Assembly (NCBI RefSeq): GCF_019343195.1
Contig: NZ_RPHB01000003.1
Span: 1-64,000 of the forward strand
DNA from: Arthrospiribacter ruber
GTDB lineage: Bacteria; Bacteroidota; Bacteroidia; Cytophagales; Cyclobacteriaceae
DNA: 64,000 nt
Reading direction: 5' to 3'
Part shown: piece by piece, positions 1 to 8,094 of the stretch
Position numbering within the stretch: the stretch's first letter is position 1
Layout: every line of letters begins with the position of its first letter
Position numbers and translations under genes: made by a program
The notes under the pieces: model-generated
Told to the model about the DNA's origin: nothing
Seen by the model: only the letters and a program-made list of their open reading frames with translations
Databases searched by the model: none

Positions 1-1
1 A

Positions 2-496
2 GTAAGAGGGAAAGAAAAAAAGCCTGTGGAGTTCGGCGCCAAAGCCCACATTCTTCAGGTTGATGGCCTTACTTTTATTGACAAACTGGATTTCAATGCC
101 TTCAACGAGTGTACCAGACTTAAGCTGTCGGTAGCCAAACATAAAAGGTTTTTCGGCCCTGCAAAACAGCTTGGAGCTGACAGGATCTATGCTACCAACA
201 AAAACCGTGTATTCTGCACTGGAAAAAAGATTTTTACCTGCTTCCCTAAAAAAGGTCCTAAAAAACTAAGCAAAGCTGAAAAAAACCTGAGCTCGGAAAT
301 ATCCAAACAGAGGGCCACTGTTATGGAAGGTGTTTTTGGAACAAACAAAAACTTTTACGGTCTGGGTAAAATCAAGGTCAAAGGGGAAAAGAGGGAGAAG
401 CTGATGATTTTTTTTGGTATTATGACGGCCAACGCTGTTCTGATCGCTAAAAGAAGGAAAGCCAAAGAAAGTCCAACTAAGCAAAAAGCAGCCTAG
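2..496 (+). CDS. DDE transposase, C-terminal part (5' end outside window)
   Basis: The reading frame is open from base 2, so the start codon lies left of the window; the GTG at 26 is internal. About 164 residues remain. They begin with a basic stretch followed by KPVEFGAK. Near the C-terminus the block VMEGVFGTNKN holds the probable third catalytic acid (E) of a DDE/RNase H-fold transposase. A typical tail follows, with GLGKIKVKGEKRE and FFGIMTANAVLIAKRR. This matches transposases of the broad IS4/IS5/IS1182/ISNCY kind by recognition of the tail; the exact IS family cannot be fixed from the fragment. The C-terminus is basic and looks intact. No second transposase gene or accessory gene follows. 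Whether the full gene is functional cannot be seen. Confidence 0.8.
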   Translation, partial: VRGKEKKPVEFGAKAHILQVDGLTFIDKLDFNAFNECTRLKLSVAKHKRFFGPAKQLGADRIYATNKNRVFCTGKKIFTCFPKKGPKKLSKAEKNLSSEISKQRATVMEGVFGTNKNFYGLGKIKVKGEKREKLMIFFGIMTANAVLIAKRRKAKESPTKQKAA

Positions 497-584
497 AAAA
501 GCATCCAAAAAGCAACTTTATGGGATAGGTGTGCCCATACGGAAAATCCAGGTCATTTTCATACAATACCTGACCGTTAATTGT

Positions 585-599
585 ACTTTTTCAACCCTA
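585..599. repeat. Possible right terminal repeat of the transposase element
   Basis: Read on the minus strand this is TAGGGTTGAAAAAGT, about 90 bp beyond the transposase stop. It resembles the end TAGGG...TTG...AAAAAGT of the repeat element at 22.6 kb and the ends of many IS elements. The matching left end is outside the window, so this is only a suggestion. Confidence 0.3.
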
Positions 600-630
600 A
601 ATTGACTCCTGGATCAAGGGTCTTATACAT

Positions 631-668
631 AAAAAAAGAAAGTAGGATTTAGTTTCAACCCTACTTTC
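631..668 (-). terminator. Rho-independent terminator of the thioredoxin-fold gene pair
   Basis: On the minus strand GAAAGTAGG pairs with CCTACTTTC (638-646 with 660-668) around a 13-nt loop, followed by seven T. It lies 120 bp beyond the stop of the minus-strand gene ending at 788. Confidence 0.7.
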
Positions 669-787
669 TAATTCCGGAGGAATTTTCCAAGAAGCCCTAT
701 TTAGATACTTCTTGATATTGTTTTGGAATACCCATTTGTATCAGAAATTGAAGCTCCTGGTAAAGTGATGTATAATAATGATTTTTT

Positions 788-1411
788 TTATTCTGCTTTG
801 GTCCACTTGATAGTACAACCTATTGCTTTGGTTGTCTGATTGGCTACAGGCTGTCCGTTCATAACCGCTGCTAGTGCTTCCTCCACATACCTTTCTGTCA
901 CCGCTGAGGCATCCTGATAATTGTTGTCTATTGCTCCTATGTATTTGACCTTGAAATCATTTCCTTCTTTGTGCAATAGGTAGACATGCGGCGTTCTGGT
1001 TCCTCCATAGGTTTTGATTACTTCCTGACTTTCGTCATAAGCATATGGAAAGGTGAACCCCTTATCCTTTGCTCTTTCCTGCATTTTTTCAAAGCTATCC
1101 CCTGGGCTTGCTTTGGCATCATTGGAATTGATTGCAATCACCGGGTATCCTTGAGAAGCATATTTATTGTGCAGTTCAATCATTCTGTCCTCATATGCCA
1201 CTACATAAGGGCAAGTGTTACAGCTGAAAATCACTATAGCTCCTTTTGCACCGTCAAGTCCGGTCAATGAGACTGTGGAACCATCCGTGGTTTTAAGGCT
1301 AAAGTCTTTAGCATTATCCCCAATTTTATAACCTTGGCTGTCTTGGGCCTGCACAAATTCCTGAGCTGCCAGGAATAACACACTGAATAGAAATAAACCG
1401 ATTTTTTTCAT
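788..1411 (-). CDS. Secreted redoxin-family (AhpC/TSA-like) thioredoxin-fold protein
   Basis: 207 residues. Residues 1-22 form a signal peptide, so the protein acts outside the cytoplasm. Residues 28-160 fit the redoxin/AhpC-TSA fold: a GDNAKDFSLKTTDG entry strand, a thioredoxin-like active site CNTCPYV with Cys64 and Cys67, and a TRTPHVYLL segment carrying the cis-Pro loop. Family members of this type are usually annotated only as thioredoxin family or redoxin domain proteins. The CxxC suggests disulfide exchange, with an unknown substrate. It follows the TlpA-like gene at 1419 with a 7-bp gap, so the two probably form one transcript that ends at the terminator near 650. Whether the CNTC pair is a reductase or peroxidase site cannot be decided from sequence. 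Confidence 0.8.
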   Translation of the reverse strand: MKKIGLFLFSVLFLAAQEFVQAQDSQGYKIGDNAKDFSLKTTDGSTVSLTGLDGAKGAIVIFSCNTCPYVVAYEDRMIELHNKYASQGYPVIAINSNDAKASPGDSFEKMQERAKDKGFTFPYAYDESQEVIKTYGGTRTPHVYLLHKEGNDFKVKYIGAIDNNYQDASAVTERYVEEALAAVMNGQPVANQTTKAIGCTIKWTKAE

Positions 1412-1418
1412 TGTCTTA

Positions 1419-1898
1419 TCATTTGAGTTGCTTGATCATTTCCTTTAATTCTTCCTCAGTCACTTCACCTTCATGAAAAAATCTACTACCATCAGGTTTT
1501 ACAAAAAGCGTAGCGGGTATGGCTCCAGACCATGAAGGATCTACTTTATCTATCCATTTATTGTAGTCTACATCATTGAGTAAATAAACAGGAGAAGAGA
1601 CATTCCTTCTTTCCATAAATGTGGTAACCCTTTCTGGCTTTCTTCCATCGTCCATGGAAATAAAAATCAGATCTAATTTTGGATCCTCATCCTTCACTTT
1701 TTGGAAATAAGGCATCTCTTTGACACATGGGGCACACCAAGTTGCCCAAAAATTGAAAATTCTGATTTTATCCGATTTTTCATTTGTCATTTCCTCAAAT
1801 TCAGGAAAGCTGATAAGTTGTAACTCTTTATTGGATTGGTCAGAAATAAAACCAAAAGACAATAAAAGTGTGACTAATGATGAAATGATAAGCTTCAT
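1419..1898 (-). CDS. TlpA-like secreted thioredoxin
   Basis: 159 residues with an N-terminal hydrophobic export signal (about 1-20). The thioredoxin domain has the active site WCAPC at 54-58, preceded by FNFWAT, and an AIPATLFVKPDG segment with the cis-Pro. This is the TlpA/ResA class of extracytoplasmic disulfide reductases, which act on cysteines of exported proteins such as apocytochromes c. The partner here is unknown. It is the first gene of a two-gene minus-strand unit with the redoxin-like gene at 788. The 632-bp gap upstream holds a DnaA-box cluster rather than a recognisable promoter. Confidence 0.82.
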   Translation of the reverse strand: MKLIISSLVTLLLSFGFISDQSNKELQLISFPEFEEMTNEKSDKIRIFNFWATWCAPCVKEMPYFQKVKDEDPKLDLIFISMDDGRKPERVTTFMERRNVSSPVYLLNDVDYNKWIDKVDPSWSGAIPATLFVKPDGSRFFHEGEVTEEELKEMIKQLK

Positions 1899-2152
1899 AA
1901 GAATTTCACTTAGGGTGTTAAAATTGCATTATTCCAATTCATTCCTAGATAATATATTATTTACTGGTTTTTTAGAATCCCGCTACACAAGGATTTGAAC
2001 TAAGACATTCTAAAAAAGCAGAATATTATTCTATTATGATAGGTCAAACACCTTAACCAAAATGGTAACGAAAGCAGAAAAAACTTGTTCAGCCATTCAT
2101 AAAAAACATTGAATTTTAAGCAATTTCAAGGATACAAAAAAGCAAGCTTTTT

Positions 2153-2311
2153 TTATCCACATTTATCCACACTTATCCACACACCTTTAAAAATTACACA
2201 TATTTCGTTGATTTTCAGACCATTAACAATTAAAAAGAAATGTCAAAATTGTGGATATCTGTCTGTAAATGAGTTTTTTACACATTGGGATTTTTTTTCA
2301 TAAGTGGATAA
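2153..2311. other. DnaA-box cluster with three perfect boxes at 10-bp spacing
   Basis: Three exact copies of TTATCCACA stand at 2153-2161, 2163-2171 and 2173-2181, spaced 10 bp so they face the same side of the helix. Two further near-copies in opposite orientation follow at 2250-2258 (ATATCCACA on minus) and 2303-2311 (TTATCCACT on minus). The surrounding gap (1899-2530) is very AT-rich and has no convincing gene; the 64-codon frame at 2109-2303 reads through the boxes and looks spurious. TTATNCACA is the DnaA box consensus. In vivo function (origin, DnaA titration or regulation) is unknown. Confidence 0.6.
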
Positions 2312-2530
2312 AGTAGACAAACCGAATATTCTTCTTTTTTAAGTCATCTTGGATAAGTCTAATCTTTAAACAACTATAAAAAAGTTGTTTATTATATGTT
2401 TGCTTAGATCGTTTTAGAACTAAACTGAAATTTAAAAATTAAAAGAAAGCGCGAATGTAAGCCATGGGCTGTATTGGCACTTTCTAAGGTCAATTTTGAA
2501 TTTATAGGTGGTGACCGATTTTTGCCTTTT

Positions 2531-3436
2531 TTACCAATCCATTTGGTCAAACTCCCTTAAAGACCGAAGTATCAAACCCACCGCATTTACAAAAAAATCA
2601 GGATCTATATTCTCAAATGTATCTGTCTCTTTATGATAATCTTCATGGTCATCTACACCGAAATAGATGAAAGGTATTCCCTTTTTATGAAAAGCGGCAT
2701 GGTCAGAAGCAGTAGTCCAATCCTGCAAGTCCCCTTTGGGATCATCATGGCCAAAGGACAGGGTAATCGGAGAATCTTGGGAAACCTTTTCCAATGCAGG
2801 TTTTAAATTCGGGTAATGGAATGTACCTACTGCCCATAGCACCTGATCATCACTTCTGCTTACCATATCCATATTGATATTCAGTACCACTTGCTCTACA
2901 GGAAAAGGAAAGTCATCTACCAATGCCTTGGATCCGTGTTGACCCATTTCTTCAGCGTCCAGGCCTACAAACATCATGGAATGCCTTGGCCTGTTTTTGG
3001 AAAAATGTTCTGCCAATGCCAACAAAGCTGCTGTCCCAGAAGCATTGTCATCTGCACCGTAAAAAATCTTGTCGCCACGCTTACCCAAGTGATCATAATG
3101 AGCAATGACCACAATCAGTTTCTCTTTTTCTTCTCCTGGAATAAAACCAACTACATTGGCTCCGTCTTTATATTCCTTCATTTCCCTTCTGTTGAAAAAT
3201 GAAAATTTTTGGACATACCCTGAATACTGGGAAGTCAATTCCAGTTCCTGAAACCTACTCACGATAAAATCCCTTGCCAGGGCACCACCTATAGAACCGG
3301 TCTTTCTGCCTTCAAGCTCTTCTGAGGAAAGGTACTTTAAGTCAGAGAGTAATTTTTCCCTGTCAAAATTCTGGGAAAAGGTGGTAGAAATGATAAGTGA
3401 TGTAAAGAAAATAATTAATCCTGCGGTTTTTTTCAT
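2531..3436 (-). CDS. Secreted M28-family zinc aminopeptidase
   Basis: 301 residues with a signal peptide (1-22). The peptidase M28 domain fills most of the rest. Metal ligands of the family are visible: His113 in AHYDHLG, Asp in YGADDNASG (129/130), the catalytic pair in LDAEEMG (162/163), Asp190 in NMDM, and a late His in ASDHAAFHKKG (246 or 250). M28 enzymes are co-catalytic two-zinc exopeptidases that trim N-terminal residues from peptides; substrate choice cannot be read here. It is a single gene, divergent from the secreted protein gene at 3507 across a 70-bp spacer. Confidence 0.88.
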   Translation of the reverse strand: MKKTAGLIIFFTSLIISTTFSQNFDREKLLSDLKYLSSEELEGRKTGSIGGALARDFIVSRFQELELTSQYSGYVQKFSFFNRREMKEYKDGANVVGFIPGEEKEKLIVVIAHYDHLGKRGDKIFYGADDNASGTAALLALAEHFSKNRPRHSMMFVGLDAEEMGQHGSKALVDDFPFPVEQVVLNINMDMVSRSDDQVLWAVGTFHYPNLKPALEKVSQDSPITLSFGHDDPKGDLQDWTTASDHAAFHKKGIPFIYFGVDDHEDYHKETDTFENIDPDFFVNAVGLILRSLREFDQMDW

Positions 3437-3458
3437 ATTACTGCGCTAAATTGTACGT

Positions 3459-3466
3459 TATCTTTG
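3459..3466 (+). promoter_or_regulatory. Possible -7 promoter element for the gene at 3507
   Basis: TATCTTTG matches the Bacteroidota -7 consensus TAnnTTTG exactly and lies 40 bp before the ATG at 3507. A clear -33 TTTG at the right distance is not seen, so the call is tentative. Confidence 0.35.
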
Positions 3467-3506
3467 TCATAAAAGTAGCAAGATTTAATTGCCCGAATCG
3501 ACTCAC

Positions 3507-4502
3507 ATGAAATATCTTTCAGCCTGCTACCTGTTTTTCGTTTCCATTTTTGCTCTACAAGCACAGGGAGGAATACCTGAACCTTTCCTCAACGGAAAGT
3601 CAATAGTGCTGATATCAAATGCACCTTCTGCAAGACCTATTCTGGACTGGAAAGAAATCGCAGAGGGTCTGCATTCCGGCTTGGTAGAAGCCGGAGGAGA
3701 CCCGGTAGGGTATTTTGAACTTGAAGACCTGACCTTATCAGAAGAAGTTCAGACAGCCTATGCCAATCAATTTAGCAAAAGATTGGTTACTTCAATAGTA
3801 ATCCTCACCAGAAAAGCCAACGGGGAATTTATACTACATATTGCGCCTTACTCGGGCAGCAGCAGCATTGTGAACAGCACCACGGCATGGTCTATAAGTG
3901 GAAAAAATTTAGAAAACATCCGCGAAACACTTATCCAAATCGGTCAAAGTATAAGCTCTCAAAACTACTTGGTCTTGGAAGTCCCGGAATATCCGGAGGC
4001 GGCTTCTGGCCAATCAACGGCCAGCGCTAGGAGATTTCTACCCCGAAATCCCCTCAACCTGGATGTGTTTAAGCTTGGTGTTCAACTTGGAGGAGCGGTG
4101 GGTGATGCCGGAATTCTAAGCAGCTTCAGGTATGACCTATTAGGAAAATCAGAACAAGCCATAGAAGCAGAGCAAAAAGCAGAAAAAGAAGGACTTCAAG
4201 GAATATTTGAAACTTATTATCCTCACTCAGTGGAATACCTCAGCACCTCCAAGACAGATGCAGAGCTATTAAGGGACAGGGTTCAATTTTTACTGGTCAA
4301 GGTAGAAGGAAGGGAAGCAGACTTGATGGAGAGCATGGGTTTGGACCCTTCTGGACTTAAGGACCCCAGCAGGATAGTGGTGAAATATTATATCAGGCTT
4401 ATCGTAAGAGATGAATTGTATTTAGGCCCAGAATGGGATGCAGATCCGGACTGGAGGACAGCACTTAGCAATTTTCTGAAAAACCTATCCATCAATCCAT
4501 AA
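3507..4502 (+). CDS. Secreted protein of unknown function
   Basis: 331 residues from the ATG at 3507, which opens a clean signal peptide (about 1-20, ending near ALQAQ); a TTG 18 bp upstream is less likely. I recognise no catalytic motif. The first half alternates beta strands and helices and begins with IPEPFLNGKSIVLISNAPSARP. After a low-complexity linker rich in A, S and R (near 175) comes a part with a charged helix (QAIEAEQKAEKEG) and a segment KYYIRLIVRDELYLGPEW. The layout suggests a periplasmic or surface protein. It stands alone between divergent and convergent neighbours. Confidence 0.7.
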   Translation: MKYLSACYLFFVSIFALQAQGGIPEPFLNGKSIVLISNAPSARPILDWKEIAEGLHSGLVEAGGDPVGYFELEDLTLSEEVQTAYANQFSKRLVTSIVILTRKANGEFILHIAPYSGSSSIVNSTTAWSISGKNLENIRETLIQIGQSISSQNYLVLEVPEYPEAASGQSTASARRFLPRNPLNLDVFKLGVQLGGAVGDAGILSSFRYDLLGKSEQAIEAEQKAEKEGLQGIFETYYPHSVEYLSTSKTDAELLRDRVQFLLVKVEGREADLMESMGLDPSGLKDPSRIVVKYYIRLIVRDELYLGPEWDADPDWRTALSNFLKNLSINP

Positions 4503-4504
4503 AA

Positions 4505-4524
4505 AAAGGACCTTCCGGTCCTTT
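4505..4524 (-). terminator. Terminator of the thioredoxin-DUF6952 unit
   Basis: AAAGGACC (4505-4512) pairs with GGTCCTTT (4517-4524) around a 4-nt loop. On the minus strand it is followed by a run of T. It may also slow transcription from the convergent plus-strand gene ending at 4502. Confidence 0.65.
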
Positions 4525-4580
4525 GGATAAGCTTTTAAATTGTAGAATTTGGGTGATTAGACAACTTTCAGCTTAATTTT

Positions 4581-4838
4581 TTACTTGTCAATAGATCCTG
4601 TAACCCTTTTCATGAAGGCATTCATGGCTTCTTTTTTATCCATACCATCTTTGATCATTTTGTTGACTTCGAGCGTACCATACAAGTTGGACAGCAGTTC
4701 TCCCATTACTTCCAATTCATCATCCTTTAAGGAAGGTATCTCGGTCATGTTTTCGAGGAGCTCGATGGTTTCATTTACCCAATCCTCATCATTCTCTTCG
4801 ATAAAGGACAGGACATGCTTAATTATCGGCAATCTCAT
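4581..4838 (-). CDS. Small DUF6952-type protein
   Basis: 85 residues, acidic and mainly helical, starting MRLPIIKHVLSFIEEND and ending in KEAMNAFMKRVTG. I recognise it as the short protein (DUF6952 in current annotation, from memory) that accompanies a thioredoxin in many Bacteroidota. It has no cysteine and no membrane segment. Its start overlaps the end of the thioredoxin gene by 20 bp, so the two are translationally linked. That suggests a joint role, perhaps as partner or substrate of the thioredoxin, but nothing in the sequence shows the function. Confidence 0.65.
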   Translation of the reverse strand: MRLPIIKHVLSFIEENDEDWVNETIELLENMTEIPSLKDDELEVMGELLSNLYGTLEVNKMIKDGMDKKEAMNAFMKRVTGSIDK

Positions 4839-5133
4839 TGATAAGGGATTTTAATGCGTCTTCTTTATTGGTTTGGATTTGGTTGACCAAAGTACCGCCT
4901 TTGAATGCTGCAAAAGTAGGAAGGTTAGTCACTTGCGCCAGTTTCCTTGACTCGGGAAACTTTTCCGCATCGGCATAAATAAAAGTGATACTTTCAAAAT
5001 CACCCGAAAGCCTCTTAACTTTGGGCTTCATGATTCGGCAGTTTCCGCACCAAGTTGCACCATATTGAACCAATACAAGTTCATTATCAGCTATGATCTG
5101 ATCTAGGTTATCTGATTCTAATTCCTGTAACAT
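4819..5133 (-). CDS. Cytoplasmic thioredoxin-family protein
   Basis: 104 residues, no signal peptide, the size of a free thioredoxin. The active site is WCGNC at 28-32 (instead of the usual WCGPC), followed by RIMKPKVKRL. The later strand FIYADAEKFPE and the cis-Pro loop in TNLPTFAAFKGG complete the fold. The Asn in place of Pro should change the redox potential compared with classical TrxA; that is inference from known CxxC effects. It is co-transcribed with the DUF6952-like gene, which it overlaps. Confidence 0.85.
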   Translation of the reverse strand: MLQELESDNLDQIIADNELVLVQYGATWCGNCRIMKPKVKRLSGDFESITFIYADAEKFPESRKLAQVTNLPTFAAFKGGTLVNQIQTNKEDALKSLINEIADN

Positions 5134-5230
5134 TATCTAAAATTTTAATTTCCTTTATTTGAAGTCACAAAAGTAGTGACTATTGACTTCATAATCCAAT
5201 TGATAATCTCTATCGCTTATTGAAAACACT

Positions 5231-5800
5231 TTAGTAAAGGTCTTCATGTAAAAAGGGGATGAGGGCCAGCACTACCGCTTGCTGATAATATTCTTTCCTA
5301 TCGATGGCCCCCTTTGTAAGTATGCCAACAGCGCCACTTTCCTCCTTTGAGTTCTCTCTCTGAAATACTTTGTCATCTGCATCTCCAAGTTCCATTCCAC
5401 CGTCAACAAGTTCTGAAATCGCTTTTGGTAAGATAAATGAGGCAGTTTTTGCTTTTCCCATATTGTTGTATTTATCCAACACTACAATCCAGGCAAAAGC
5501 TACCATTTCCCCATTGAAATGGTCGACACCACCCTCAATACCCACCCAAAAATCTGCTTCGGGAAAAACAGCTTTGGAGTTTACAGCCCTGTTGGTTGCA
5601 CCTTTCAGTGTTTCTTCATCGCCTACAGGTTGTGCTGTTACGCCCGAAGATACATTTAAGCCTTCTACAAGAAACGAATAGGGGAGTGCCTGGTGAAAAC
5701 CAAGCTCTGTACATTCTATTTTCACTGGGTTTTTGCTACCCACGATGACCAGCTGTTGCCTTACGCTTTGCTGTATATTCTTTCTTTTTGGAAATGCCAT
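5231..5800 (-). CDS. yjjX: Inosine/xanthosine triphosphatase, YjjX family
   Basis: 189 residues from the ATG at 5800; a GTG ten codons upstream (5830) is an alternative. The family signature is clear: VIVGSKNPVKIE near the start, then a VSSGVTAQPVGDEETLKGA segment, PEADFWVGIEGGVD, and a C-terminal YQQAVVLALIPF. YjjX enzymes hydrolyse the damaged nucleotides ITP and XTP to their diphosphates and so keep them out of RNA and DNA. Length matches the family (about 170-190). It is a single minus-strand gene with about 70-bp gaps or more on both sides. Confidence 0.82.
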   Translation of the reverse strand: MAFPKRKNIQQSVRQQLVIVGSKNPVKIECTELGFHQALPYSFLVEGLNVSSGVTAQPVGDEETLKGATNRAVNSKAVFPEADFWVGIEGGVDHFNGEMVAFAWIVVLDKYNNMGKAKTASFILPKAISELVDGGMELGDADDKVFQRENSKEESGAVGILTKGAIDRKEYYQQAVVLALIPFLHEDLY

Positions 5801-5870
5801 TTCAAAATAAATTTCAAATCCTGATTGCACTTTTATGGTCCTTCAAAAATTTGGCAATCAGGGATCAAAG

Positions 5871-5897
5871 AAAAAGGTCTAAGTCTTTCTTAGACCT
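5871..5897 (-). terminator. Terminator of the YebC-like gene
   Basis: On the minus strand AGGTCTAAG (5889-5897 complement) pairs with CTTAGACCT (5875-5883 complement) around a 5-nt loop, then a T run. It starts 2 bp after the stop codon of the gene at 5900. Confidence 0.75.
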
Positions 5898-5899
5898 GC

Positions 5900-6607
5900 T
5901 TATGCCATGTTTGTAAAAACTTGGTTGACGTCATCGTCTTCTTCGAGCTTTTCAATTAGCTTATTGATATCTTCTTCCTGTTCTTCTGACAATTCTACAG
6001 TGGTCGTAGGAAACCATTGGAAGTCCGCATTGATGATTTCGATATTCTTATCTTCAAGTGCCTTTTGCATTTTTCCAAAATCTTCAAATGCTGTATAAAC
6101 AAAGATTTCTCCTTCATTTTCTGCCACTTCTTCCAATCCAAAATCAATAAGTTCCAACTCCAACTCTTCCAGATCATGTTCGTTATGCGCAAATCTGAAT
6201 ACCGCCTTTTTATTGAACATAAAACTCACGGAACCGGATGTACTCAAAGAACCATTGGCTTTTGAGAAATAACTTCTGATATTGGCGACAGTCCTGTTGG
6301 TATTATCTGTGGAAGTTTCTATGATGACAGCCACACCGTGTGGTCCGTACCCTTCATATACAAGTTCTTCGTAGTCTTTTTCGTCCTTATTGGAGGCCCT
6401 TTTGATGGCAGCTTCAATCCTATCTTTAGGCATAGAAGCACCTTTGGCATTTTGAATGATCGTCCTGAGTTTTGAATTATTTGCCGGATCAGGTCCTCCT
6501 GCCTTTACGGCCATTACAATCTCTTTCCCAAGTCTTGTGAAAACCTTGGACATTTGGCTCCACCGCTTAAATTTTCTTTCTTTCCGAAATTCAAATGCTC
6601 TTCCCAT
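5900..6607 (-). CDS. YebC/PmpR/TACO1-family protein
   Basis: 235 residues, the usual family length. The typical N-terminus MGRAFEFRKERKFKRWSQMSK is followed by TRLGKEIVMAVKAGGPDPANN and KGASMPKDRIEAAIKRA. The middle GYGPHGVAVIIETSTDNTNRT is diagnostic. Family members are described as transcriptional regulators or, in newer work, as translation factors that help ribosomes through difficult sequences (mitochondrial TACO1). Which role applies here is not visible. It is a monocistronic minus-strand gene with its own terminator. Confidence 0.9.
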   Translation of the reverse strand: MGRAFEFRKERKFKRWSQMSKVFTRLGKEIVMAVKAGGPDPANNSKLRTIIQNAKGASMPKDRIEAAIKRASNKDEKDYEELVYEGYGPHGVAVIIETSTDNTNRTVANIRSYFSKANGSLSTSGSVSFMFNKKAVFRFAHNEHDLEELELELIDFGLEEVAENEGEIFVYTAFEDFGKMQKALEDKNIEIINADFQWFPTTTVELSEEQEEDINKLIEKLEEDDDVNQVFTNMA

Positions 6608-6747
6608 TACTGATTGTTTTTTAAAAGGTCGGTAAAAATAAGAAATCTTTTCGTAAGGTTAAGAATCAAAAATCAAGGATAGGTGTTAACCTTACAGTAT
6701 CGGTAATATCTATTAAAGGCTCTTTTGTCAAAACAACCCTGACTTTT

Positions 6748-8094
6748 ATGATAACAATACAAGAACTCACTCCGATCCCCAATATACCCCAAACAGATTC
6801 CAAAAGAATAGTAATTGTTGGAGCCGGTTTTGCCGGTCTCAAACTGGCCCAAAAACTCTCCGGGACAGGATATCAGGTTATTTTGCTTGATAAAAACAAT
6901 TACCATCAATTTCAACCACTACTGTATCAGGTAGCAACAGCTGCCCTGTCACCAAGTGCTGTTTCATTTCCATTGAGGAGAATTTTTCATAAGACAGACA
7001 ACGTTATTTTCAGAATGGCAGTGGTCAGAAAAGTCGACAGAGAAAAAAAGTTGCTGGAAACTAATCTTGGGCACCTGAACTATGACATATTGGTAATGTC
7101 ACAAGGAGCCAGTACCAATTTTTTCGGAAATAAAAATATTCAGGAAAATGCAATTCCGATGAAATCCACATCTGAAGCACTTTACATCCGAAACAAAATC
7201 ATTTCTAATTACGAAAGGGCAATTAATCTTTCTAACGTGGAAGAGAAAAGACCCATTATGAATGTAGTGATAGTCGGCGGAGGGGCAACAGGAGTGGAGC
7301 TTGCAGGCGCCATAGCAGAACTGAGAAACCATGTATTTCCCAAAGACTACCCACAGCTCAGCTTTCAGAATATGAGAGTCATACTTATTGAAGCAGGCCC
7401 TGTTTTATTGAGCGGTCTCAGAGAAAAATCCCAGGAGAAAGCCAAACTCTACCTTGAAAAACTAGGGGTGGAAGTCAAGTTAAATACCATGGTGGAAGAT
7501 TATGACGGCTTTACAGTAAAAATTCAAGACCAAGAGCCTATCAAAACAATCACATTACTATGGGCTGCAGGAATCAAAGCAAATCTGCTTACAGGTCTTG
7601 ACCCGGTGCAAATAGCCAAAAATGGAAGGTTGATCGTAGATGAGTACAACAGGTTGATCGGAGAAAAGGACATATACATATTGGGAGATCAGTGCTTTCA
7701 AAAAGAGGAAAAATTCCCTAATGGTCATCCGCAGGTAGCGCAGGTAGCCATTCAGCAGGCATCCAATTTGGCCAACAACCTAAAATCGGATTTGAAAGGA
7801 AAAGATTGGAAGCCTTTTAATTATAGGGATCTTGGATCTATGGCTACTGTAGGTAAAAAAATGGCTGTGGTGGACTTACCTTTTATCAGCTTTCAGGGAA
7901 TTTTTGCCTGGCTGGTATGGCTATTTGTTCACTTAATGGCCATCCTAGGTGTAAAAAACAAGCTTATAATTTTTATTACTTGGGCATGGAAGTATTTAGC
8001 TTTTGATCCCAGTCTGAGGCTTCTTATCAGACCGAAATATGTCAAAAGAAACAAAAGAGAATGGTTATTGGATCAAGATGAGTTAGAGGAGTGA
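6748..8094 (+). CDS. ndh: Type II NADH:quinone oxidoreductase (NDH-2)
   Basis: 448 residues. Two Rossmann nucleotide-binding sites are present: FAD at 22-32 (VIVGAGFAG) and NADH at about 173-186 (VVIVGGGATGVELAG). The stretch NYHQFQPLLYQVATAALSPS (51-70) is typical of NDH-2 in Bacteroidota. Near the C-terminus FAWLVWLFVHLMAIL could anchor the enzyme to the membrane. NDH-2 passes electrons from NADH to quinone without pumping protons. The 3' end overlaps the convergent gene at 8083 by 12 bp. It has no operon partners. Confidence 0.87.
   Translation: MITIQELTPIPNIPQTDSKRIVIVGAGFAGLKLAQKLSGTGYQVILLDKNNYHQFQPLLYQVATAALSPSAVSFPLRRIFHKTDNVIFRMAVVRKVDREKKLLETNLGHLNYDILVMSQGASTNFFGNKNIQENAIPMKSTSEALYIRNKIISNYERAINLSNVEEKRPIMNVVIVGGGATGVELAGAIAELRNHVFPKDYPQLSFQNMRVILIEAGPVLLSGLREKSQEKAKLYLEKLGVEVKLNTMVEDYDGFTVKIQDQEPIKTITLLWAAGIKANLLTGLDPVQIAKNGRLIVDEYNRLIGEKDIYILGDQCFQKEEKFPNGHPQVAQVAIQQASNLANNLKSDLKGKDWKPFNYRDLGSMATVGKKMAVVDLPFISFQGIFAWLVWLFVHLMAILGVKNKLIIFITWAWKYLAFDPSLRLLIRPKYVKRNKREWLLDQDELEE

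Noticed and set aside
2109-2303. 64-codon plus-strand frame in the gap with DnaA boxes
   Set aside because: It reads through the repeated TTATCCACA boxes, has a low-complexity product rich in F, H and T, and no family resemblance.
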